The notes under the pieces: model-generated
Databases searched by the model: none
What the model saw: the letters and a program-made list of their open reading frames with translations, nothing else
What the model was told of the DNA's origin: nothing
Origin: SIG452 sp045541975
GTDB taxonomy: Bacteria; Bacillota; Clostridia; UMGS1840
NCBI GenBank assembly: GCA_045541975.1
Contig: JAZQKB010000029.1
Coordinates: 1 to 21,702 of the forward strand
Length of the DNA: 21,702 nt
Reading direction: 5' to 3'
Made by a program: the position numbers and the translations under genes
In this document: positions 1 to 6,600 of the stretch, piece by piece
Numbering within the stretch: the stretch's first letter is position 1
Layout of the letters: every line of letters begins with the position of its first letter

Positions 1-1
1 C

Positions 2-283
2 ATTTTGTATTATCTCAATGAAAGAGAATTGGCAGTAGTAAAGGACTTTGAGAAAAAACATAATGCAGTTGTATATCATACACTGCATACAACAACAGAG
101 TTTGGAGAACTACTTGCTATACTTTATGTAGGTCAATACAAAGAAGAGTGGCAGACTGACAGAGAAGATTTAAAGCAAGGAATTGCTTTTTCTTATGTTC
201 ATAATCTAACTTGCCCAGAATACAGTGAGTTTGGAAGTATAGGTTTTACTCCAAAATATGGGGGCCTTGTGAGAACTGCATAA
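2..283 (+). CDS. C-terminal part of a small uncharacterised protein (5' end outside window)
   Basis: The frame is open from the first bases of the window to TAA at 281-283, with no ATG and no ribosome site near the left edge, so this is the tail of a longer gene. About 93 residues are visible. They are acidic and aromatic-rich, with a YHTLHTTTEFGELLAILYV segment and the ending EFGSIGFTPKYGGLVRTA. The overall look (soluble alpha/beta, Y/F/G-rich, no membrane segment) recalls small proteins of unknown function carried on integrative elements of Firmicutes, but this is an impression and not a family assignment. It is followed at once by a terminator and so is separate from the restriction-modification operon. 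Its codon use is AT-rich like the next four genes, which fits one foreign island. Confidence 0.6.
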   Translation: MLYYLNERELAVVKDFEKKHNAVVYHTLHTTTEFGELLAILYVGQYKEEWQTDREDLKQGIAFSYVHNLTCPEYSEFGSIGFTPKYGGLVRTA

Positions 284-288
284 CCCTA

Positions 289-332
289 CCACCACCAACC
301 AACAAAATTATGGTTGAGTGGTGGTTTTTTTT
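289..332 (+). terminator. Rho-independent terminator after the first gene
   Basis: A CCACCACCAACC arm pairs, with one small bulge, with GGTTGAGTGGTGG, and is followed by eight T residues. It lies just after the stop codon at 283 and separates this gene from the restriction-modification operon. Confidence 0.8.
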
Positions 333-361
333 AACTTTTATGTGTTAATTCTGTGAATTTC

Positions 362-390
362 TTGATTTCTTGACAAGAATATGGTATAAT
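362..390 (+). promoter_or_regulatory. Promoter of the restriction-modification operon with an embedded palindrome
   Basis: The -10 box is TATAAT (385-390). With a 17-base spacer the -35 is TTGATT (362-367). A perfect-consensus TTGACA at 370-375 is only 9 bases from the -10 and cannot be its partner. The spacer holds the palindrome TTCTTG-A-CAAGAA (367-379), a likely operator. The same 16-base -10 context, TATGGTATAATAAAAA (380-395), recurs at 3322-3337. Confidence 0.65.
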
Positions 391-462
391 AAAAATAACT
401 GTAATTATAAATAAAAATACATTTTGTGATTAAATAGATAGCAAAAATTGGGGGTTAATCTA

Positions 463-1482
463 ATGAAAGAATACTCTTCAATAGAACTCTTTGCTGGGGC
501 CGGTGGTCTTGCTCTTGGTATAGAGCAATCTGGGTTTGAACATATAGGGTTGGTTGAATTTGATAAATCTGCTGCAAACACTTTAACAACAAACAGACCA
601 GAGTGGAATGTTTTGTGTGAAGATATAGAACTTGTTGCTCAAAGAGATTTAGAAAAAGAGTTTAATATAAAAAAAGGAGAACTTGACTTGTTGTCTGGGG
701 GTGCTCCTTGTCAGTCTTTTAGTTATGCTGGAAAAAGACTTGGGTTAGAAGATACTAGGGGAACTATGTTTTATCATTATGCAACCTTTTTACATAAACT
801 TCAACCCAAAATGTTCTTGTTTGAGAATGTAAGGGGTCTATTAACCCTTGATGGTGGTAAAACTTATCAAACTATTTTAGATATTTTTGAACAAGAAGGT
901 TATTCTACACAATATCAAGTTCTTAATGCTTGGGACTATGGAGTTCCACAAAAAAGAGAAAGACTTATAACAATAGGTATAAGAAATGATTTATGTGATA
1001 AAATCTCATTTTCTTTCCCAACACCACATAAGTATAAACCTTTGATAAAAGACATAAAACTTGATACAAACCCAGGACCAGAAGAGTGTGCAAGATATTC
1101 TAAATACAAGGAAAAAATCTTTGCTCTTGTTCCCCCAGGTGGTTATTGGAGAGATATTGACCCAACAATAGCAAAAGAATATATGAAGACTTGTTGGGAA
1201 ATGGGTGGTGGAAGAACTGGCATTTTAAGAAGAATTGGTTTAAATGAACCTTCATTGACTGTTTTAACAAACCCAGGAATGAAACAGACAGACAGATGCC
1301 ACCCAAATGAAGTAAGACCTTTTTCTTACAGAGAAAATGCAAGAATACAAACTTTTCCAGAAGAATGGGTATTTTGTGGTAAGTTAAGTGAAAAATATAA
1401 ACAAGTTGGTAATGCAGTTCCAGTAAATCTTGCAAAAGAAATTGGTTTAGAAATTGCAAAAGCATTGGGGGAATGTAAATAA
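463..1482 (+). CDS. DNA (cytosine-5-)-methyltransferase of a type II restriction-modification system
   Basis: This enzyme transfers a methyl group from S-adenosylmethionine to C5 of a cytosine in the recognition site and so protects the host from the neighbouring endonuclease. All main C5-methyltransferase motifs are present in order: motif I (ELFAGAGG, residues 8-15), motif IV with the catalytic cysteine (PCQ, C83), motif VI (ENV, 121-123), motif VIII (QKRER, 163-167), a target-recognition region at about 185-275, motif IX (REN ARIQTFP, about 280-289) and motif X (GNAVP, 316-320). At 339 residues it is full length and has no N-terminal helix-turn-helix extension. I chose ATG 463 because a GGGGG ribosome site lies 8 bases upstream; an in-frame TTG at 448 would overlap that site. 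The stop overlaps the next start (TAATG), so the two genes are translationally coupled. Given the Eco47II-type partner, the target is inferred to be GGNCC. Confidence 0.95.
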   Translation: MKEYSSIELFAGAGGLALGIEQSGFEHIGLVEFDKSAANTLTTNRPEWNVLCEDIELVAQRDLEKEFNIKKGELDLLSGGAPCQSFSYAGKRLGLEDTRGTMFYHYATFLHKLQPKMFLFENVRGLLTLDGGKTYQTILDIFEQEGYSTQYQVLNAWDYGVPQKRERLITIGIRNDLCDKISFSFPTPHKYKPLIKDIKLDTNPGPEECARYSKYKEKIFALVPPGGYWRDIDPTIAKEYMKTCWEMGGGRTGILRRIGLNEPSLTVLTNPGMKQTDRCHPNEVRPFSYRENARIQTFPEEWVFCGKLSEKYKQVGNAVPVNLAKEIGLEIAKALGECK

Positions 1483-2231
1483 TGTATAGTTTAAGTTTTA
1501 TAAAAGAAGAAGATTTTAAAAATCATGTTGCAGAAACTTTGGCAAGTTATAACAAAACTCTTAACTCAATAAATCTCAAAGATTTTAATGCCAATATTAT
1601 TGACCCTATAAAATTACTTTTTGATAAGAGTGTTTATGAGAAAACTTTTAGAGAAATTATTGAATTAGAAATACATAGACAAAGGGACAAATCAAATACT
1701 AATGCTATTGGTTATTTCCACCAGAATATGTTTAAATATATTTCTGGTTGCACAGTTCCAACACAAGGTTGGGATGTAATTTGTAAAAAGGAAGATTATT
1801 CTATATATGTTGAAATGAAGAATAAGCATAATACTATGAACTCATCTTCTTCCCAGAAAACATATATACAAATGCAAAACCAAATCATAAAGACACCTAA
1901 TGACTACTGCTATTTAGTAGAAACTATTGCTCCTATTTCAAGAAATATACCTTGGGGTTGCTCTGTAAATGGAGAACACTGTGAAAGTGAGCATATTAGA
2001 AGAGTGTCAATGGACCAATTCTATAAAATCACAACTGGTATTGAAGATGCTTTTTATCAAATGTGTATGCAATTACCACATACCATTGATGAATTGATTG
2101 CAGAGAATAAAGTTTCTGTTGTTCAAAATGATACTGTTGTAGAAGAATTAAACCAGAAGAACCCAGATACACTGAAAGCATTGTATATTCTTGCTTTTGA
2201 AACTTATGAAGGGTTTGGAAAACTCAAATGA
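1482..2231 (+). CDS. Type II restriction endonuclease, Eco47II/Sau96I-like (predicted GGNCC)
   Basis: This is the likely DNA-cutting partner of the preceding methyltransferase. I recognise the conserved blocks of the Eco47II endonuclease family from memory: RQRDKSNTNAIGYFHQNMFKYI (residues 66-87), GWDV (96-99) and VEMKNKHNTMNSSSSQKTYI (110-129). The last two form a PD-(D/E)xK nuclease core, with D98, E111 and K113 as the probable metal-binding and catalytic residues. The length of 249 residues suits a small type IIP enzyme and the frame is intact. Its ATG overlaps the methyltransferase TAA by one base, with a GGGGGA ribosome site inside the upstream gene. The specificity (GGNCC) is inherited from the family and is an inference. 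A family member with another specificity remains possible. Confidence 0.85.
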   Translation: MYSLSFIKEEDFKNHVAETLASYNKTLNSINLKDFNANIIDPIKLLFDKSVYEKTFREIIELEIHRQRDKSNTNAIGYFHQNMFKYISGCTVPTQGWDVICKKEDYSIYVEMKNKHNTMNSSSSQKTYIQMQNQIIKTPNDYCYLVETIAPISRNIPWGCSVNGEHCESEHIRRVSMDQFYKITTGIEDAFYQMCMQLPHTIDELIAENKVSVVQNDTVVEELNQKNPDTLKALYILAFETYEGFGKLK

Positions 2232-2689
2232 TTATAGATAAATCAATTACTGCAACAGTGTATATTTATCAAAATGGAAAGATATTATTACACCAACATA
2301 AAAAGTATAAAACTTGGTTTCCAGTGGGTGGTCATATAAACTCAAATGAGTTCCCCTATGAAGGGGCAATTAGAGAAGTCAAGGAAGAAACTGGTTTTGA
2401 AATTGAATTAGTCAAAACAGAACTTATGCCAGAAACAGATATTGGAAGAGTGAAAAGAGTTCCATTACCATTTTGCACCTACTATGAAGGAGCAAGTGGA
2501 GATGAACAGTTTTTTGATTTTATCTATATAGCAACAACAAAGGAGCATACTCCACACCCAGACAAAGGGGAAAGCACACAGTTTGAATGGTTTAGTAAAG
2601 AAGACTTATTAGCAAGAGAAATTAAACCACATATAAAGAATACTGCATTAGAAATAATTAAATATATGGAACAAAATAAAATCAAGTAA
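2228..2689 (+). CDS. Nudix hydrolase in the restriction-modification operon
   Basis: Nudix enzymes hydrolyse nucleoside diphosphates linked to another group, using divalent metal. The complete Nudix box G-x5-E-x7-REV-x-EE-x-G-F runs from G35 to F57. R49, E50, E53 and E54 are in place, so the protein should be catalytically competent. At 153 residues it is a single-domain protein of the MutT/NUDT type. The substrate cannot be read from the sequence. The start overlaps the endonuclease stop by four bases (ATGA), so it is translationally coupled to the restriction-modification pair. This is an unusual companion: it could clean up modified or damaged nucleotides, act on a nucleotide signal, or be a passenger. 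Base composition matches the island rather than the chromosome to the right. Confidence 0.9.
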   Translation: MIIDKSITATVYIYQNGKILLHQHKKYKTWFPVGGHINSNEFPYEGAIREVKEETGFEIELVKTELMPETDIGRVKRVPLPFCTYYEGASGDEQFFDFIYIATTKEHTPHPDKGESTQFEWFSKEDLLAREIKPHIKNTALEIIKYMEQNKIK

Positions 2690-2704
2690 GTAGGAAATGG
2701 TAAT

Positions 2705-3298
2705 ATGCCAGATTTTTTGATTAAATTGTTAGAAATAATTATAGGTAAAGTGGTTGAAAACTTTTCAAAAATAAAAGAGTGGTGGAAGGGCACAAAAATA
2801 TTTAAGTTTCTTAATAGGTATTCTGCTTATAGGAAAATTAAATCAAACCAAAAGACCTTTAACACTTTTGTATTATTAAACATAAGTAATGAAGACCAAA
2901 CAAAAACAGAATGTCAAAAAGAAATGTTTTCTATACAACACCCATTACATAAGGCAGTAATTAGAGAAATGGAACTTTGGGGAGCAATAAAATCAAGTAC
3001 AACATCTCCAAAAGAAAGAGAAATATTAAATGAATTATTGTCAATAAATAGTGGTGGAAATACTGATAATTTTTCAAAAAGTGAATTAAAAACTATTGGA
3101 GATAAAAGGTTGAAGTGTTGTAAGCAGTATATTAAAACACTGAAAAAATATCAAAAAACACCAATAGAGAATTATCAAGTTGAAAAACTTGACTGCTTGA
3201 AAGATTATGTTAAAGCAACAAAGTCTTATTATGAATTGTTATATGTTTATTTACCTATTGAGAAAAGGAATATTTTAGAAAAACCTTTTAATAAATGA
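2705..3298 (+). CDS. Hypothetical protein, last gene of the restriction-modification operon
   Basis: I do not recognise this 197-residue protein. It starts 15 bases after the Nudix stop with an AGGAAATGG ribosome site, so it is co-transcribed. The first 30 residues (IKLLEIIIGKVVENFSKIKEWW) form a strongly amphipathic, partly hydrophobic helix that could lie on a membrane or mediate self-association. The rest is highly basic and Lys/Tyr/Asn-rich and predicted mostly helical, with a CC pair (GDKRLKCCKQYIKTLKKY) and several Lys-rich helices near the C terminus. There is no signal peptide, no nuclease motif and no helix-turn-helix that I can identify. Its position suggests a role with the defence cassette, but nothing in the sequence proves one. 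Confidence 0.75.
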   Translation: MPDFLIKLLEIIIGKVVENFSKIKEWWKGTKIFKFLNRYSAYRKIKSNQKTFNTFVLLNISNEDQTKTECQKEMFSIQHPLHKAVIREMELWGAIKSSTTSPKEREILNELLSINSGGNTDNFSKSELKTIGDKRLKCCKQYIKTLKKYQKTPIENYQVEKLDCLKDYVKATKSYYELLYVYLPIEKRNILEKPFNK

Positions 3299-3303
3299 AA
3301 ATA

Positions 3304-3332
3304 TTGCAATATCAAGCAGTGTATGGTATAAT
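3304..3332 (+). promoter_or_regulatory. Promoter-like element at the right end of the island
   Basis: TTGCAA (3304-3309), a 17-base spacer and TATAAT (3327-3332). The -10 region is identical over 16 bases (3322-3337) to that of the restriction-modification promoter at 380-395, which suggests duplication within the element. No recognisable gene follows. A transcript would run through the rubrerythrin remnant to the terminator at 3531-3563. Confidence 0.45.
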
Positions 3333-3376
3333 AAAAACACATAAAAACTGCTACTTGGTAGTTTCAAGAATATTGA

Positions 3377-3413
3377 CTTGGGAAATGAAAAATCTTGGGA
3401 AAAACTTGGGAAA
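3377..3413 (+). repeat. Three direct copies of CTTGGGAAA next to the island boundary
   Basis: Copies lie at 3377-3385, 3394-3402 and 3405-3413, that is 17 and 11 bases apart, in the AT-rich DNA just left of the rubrerythrin fragment. Short direct repeats beside an attachment site are typical of recombinase arm-binding sites, so this may be the end of the integrated element. That role is inferred. Confidence 0.45.
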
Positions 3414-3460
3414 TATTTTGAGAAACCCCATAAAATAAGGCTTTCAAGCACCTTTCTTGT

Positions 3461-3517
3461 GACGAAGCTCGTCACGGCAGAGGTTTAGAGGGATTGTTAA
3501 ACAGATATTTTAAATAA
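3461..3517 (+). pseudogene. Orphan 3' end of a rubrerythrin gene (last 18 codons)
   Basis: From 3461 the frame reads DEARHGRGLEGLLNRYFK and stops at TAA 3515-3517. This is the characteristic C-terminal end of clostridial rubrerythrins (diiron peroxide-reducing proteins), where DEARHG carries metal-ligand residues of the last helix. Upstream, the same frame gives unrelated residues and a stop at 3431-3433, so the rest of the gene is absent. The homology starts where the AT-rich island ends, and the normal gene terminator follows at 3531. The fragment is best explained as the displaced 3' end of a gene into which the island integrated. Recognition rests on about 18 residues, so chance similarity is unlikely but not excluded. 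The other part should lie at the far left end of the island, outside this window. Confidence 0.7.
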
Positions 3518-3530
3518 GAATATTTTACAA

Positions 3531-3563
3531 AAAAAGGACTAAGTGTTGCTTAGTCCTTTTTTA
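3531..3563 (+). terminator. Terminator behind the rubrerythrin fragment
   Basis: A 13-base-pair perfect stem (3531-3543 with 3549-3561) around the loop TGTTG (3544-3548), ending in a T run. It is probably the original rubrerythrin terminator. Confidence 0.85.
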
Positions 3564-3591
3564 TGATATTAAAAATGTTCCAGCCAAACAC

Positions 3592-3625
3592 AAATGGCAG
3601 GAGATGGAAATCTCCTGCCATTTTT
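3592..3625. terminator. Hairpin between the island end and the convergent secreted-protein gene
   Basis: A 14-base-pair perfect stem (3592-3605 with 3610-3623) with loop GGAA, followed by T residues on the plus strand. It may stop transcripts from both sides, because the large gene at 3658-7989 arrives from the right. A second small inverted repeat, TAACAAAT-TTA-ATTTGTTA, follows at 3630-3648. Confidence 0.7.
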
Positions 3626-3657
3626 CGTGTAACAAATTTAATTTGTTATGCTTTAAA

Positions 3658-6600
3658 TTAGAATACGGGTTTTAAACCATCGAAGCTATCCCAGATGAAT
3701 ACTTTGATTGTGTCACCGTCTTCGGGGATATAGTCATATAAAGTAGCTTCTACAGGTACATAAGTACCGATAGCTTCTTCATATTCCAGATAGCCTTCGC
3801 CCATCATGTATAACTGATCGCCAGTGTATACTGCAACTAATACAGTGGTACCAATTTCATTCCAGTCACCAACCTGCACGGTGTATACCAGATTACCGGA
3901 ACCGTCGTCTGCAACAGAAATCATGTCTTTCGCAAAATCATATGCAGTTTTTACGTCTTCGTAGGTTTCGTATGCACCGCTTTCCAGCATAGCGCAGTTT
4001 AATAATGCATTGTATGCATATTCAGGATAGATAAAGTCAGTTTCCGGAGTTAAGGAAATTTCAGACTTGATGATATCTTCAAATTCTGCTAAAGCATTAG
4101 CGATATCCTCGGTAGTTCCTGCAGCCTGCATAGCAGCTAAGAATAAATCCTGACGGGTTAAGGTGGTAAATTCAAAACCGTGAACATGGGTCATCATACC
4201 GGGTTGTGTTCCGGAATCTACATTTTCAGTCAGAGTAACGGTCATGGTGTATTCACCTGCCGGTATGAATACCTTATCGGGAGTGATGGTTACGCTGTTG
4301 GATTCATTTTCATTACCAAAATAGGGCAATTCCTGATCTGCACTGAGCATAACGATTTCTTCGTTCACACCATCATCCATGGTAATCTGAACAGTAGGAA
4401 TCAGCGGAACAGTACCGCTCATAACGATACCGTAGTAATCGTCTGCAGGAATGGTGATGTTATACTGATAAGTCAAGGTGTTTGCAGCACTGTCAGAAGA
4501 ATCTGCAATATGGATACCAGGTAAGTTATTTCTTACGGTATATTCAGGAATCTGCAGAGGATCCTGGGATGCACCGATGTAGTTCTGAGCCAGAACAAAT
4601 GTGCTGGGAGTGATTGCAGAATCATCTTCCACATAGGTTAAGGTGATGGACTGTAAGTAGATCCAGCCGGCACCTTCGTTACGTACCCAAACAGAGTTTA
4701 CACCTTCTTTTAAGGTGATATAGGTGCCGTCTGCGGTGATGTAGTTATTGGGACTTGCATCATGCTGAGTATAGCCGTAGGAGTCTACAGTTTCTACAGC
4801 AATTTTTGCCGGGTTATCGTAAACCGCTGCGGTAGTGGAAATCTGATAAGTACCTGCAACTTTTGCAGTTACTTCAAATCTTTGCCATTCGCCAGTTACC
4901 AACTGAGTACCGATTACAGAACCTAAGGAAGGTTTGTCATCTGTAACACGGCCGGGAATCATGTAATAGTCAACCCAGGAATTGTCAAGAATAGAATCTT
5001 CGTAGGGTTTGATTACAATCGGTCTGGGCGGAGTCAGCTTACAATCATCCATGGTGATGGTTGCTTCTTCTTCAGCAGTCAGCAGTTTAAATTCAACGTT
5101 CCACAGTAAGTGATGAATAGAACCTGCGGTAACTTCTACGTGGTTGATACCTTCTTTTAAGTATACATACTGATAGTTGCCTTCGGAGTCAGTTGCTCTG
5201 ACAGCACCATGGTCATATACAAATTCAGTTGCCAGTTCTGCACGGTAACCGTCGTCACCATCGGTATCAACAGTGATAACGGGCAGATTATCTTCGGTAA
5301 TGGTACCACCGATTTTTGCCTGCACTCTGTAGATTCCGGGGAACAGAACGTTCAGTTCATATTTTAAGATAGAACCTGCACCCTGAACAACTGCAGAATT
5401 GCTGGTATCATATTCGTATTTGTAGAAATAGCCTTCGCCTTCTACTAAATCTTTATAAGGATTGATCGTTAAATCGTAAGCTTCTTCCGGAACGGTATTA
5501 GAGTTTTGACGCTGTTCTAAATAATCGTCAGAGTTGTTCAGCTGATAGAAGCTTGCAGAGGTTAAAACAGAACCGTTTTCACCGGTTGCGGTGATCAGGT
5601 TATCGCCTTCTTCTAAGTAAATGTACTGTAATTCAGCAGAAGTAGCAGCGTAATCCACAAAATCGCCGGATTCAGTTTCTAAGTGAATGGTTCCGGTAAA
5701 TTCTGCATCTACCAGATACATACCTGCTGCGGGAGCAGTTACGGTATAATTTACCCAGATACTGTCGGATAAGTTCATACCGTTGTCAGCATAAGGCGGA
5801 TAGTAAACTAAGGAATCGTAACCGGTAGCCTGAGTAACACCATAGGTGTAAGGATTAATATCGGTATTCCAGTTTTCCCAACCAACTACAGAGCCATTCC
5901 AACCTTCCGGGTCAATACCTGCGGTATTATCAGTAGTACCAACATACTGGAGATAGTCTGTATCGTCTACTAATGCAAGAATGTCAAAAGCATCGAAAAC
6001 AATGCCGCCGGGACCTGCATTATAAGCAGTCAGATAATTGGTGCCTTCCTGCAGATACAGGAAATCGTCATGACCGTTGTTATAAGACCAAGTATCATTC
6101 CAAGTTCCGGTGGGTGCAATATCAAACTGCGCATAGTAGTCATCGCCGTCAATATTGTTAATCAGCTGCAGAGAAGCAGTCGTATAACTTGCCTGGCCAT
6201 AACGAACCAATACAGCATAAACACCGGTTTCAGGGATATTATTTAAAGTATAAGTTGCATAAGATCCTGCAGGCAGGAAGATTGCACCTTCATTGCCTTT
6301 ATCCAGAACAGGACCTTCATCATCTGGATAACCCCAGTCGGTATCCAGCAATTCCATACCTTCATCGGAGCTCATGTTGGGAACGAAGCCGTCCAGGAAC
6401 AGTTCTTCTGCATCTGCATTGTAGTCAGGATGGTTTTCTAAAGTGCCGTCCCAACCTTCCGGGAAGTAACCGTAATCATATACGGGAGCATCGCCGGCGT
6501 AGGGTTTTAAGCTGGAAATCTTAGACTGATCAATCCAAGTTGTATTGCCTTTATCCACTAAAACACCAGGGTTATTGAAAGAAATGTTGGTGAGGGTGAA

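Noticed and set aside
370..375. Perfect TTGACA as the -35 box of the restriction-modification promoter
   Set aside because: It is only 9 bases from TATAAT. TTGATT at 362-367 has the proper 17-base spacing, and the TTGACA is part of the palindrome.
3385..3438. A 17-codon frame, MKNLGKNLGNILRNPIK, behind the promoter-like element at 3304-3332
   Set aside because: The frame is made mostly by the CTTGGGAAA repeats and its ribosome site is weak and too close. A basic toxin-like peptide is conceivable but unsupported.
4180..6524. Plus-strand frames of 62-114 codons inside the secreted-protein gene
   Set aside because: They are shadows of the long minus-strand gene, with no ribosome sites and low-complexity or His/Arg-rich translations.
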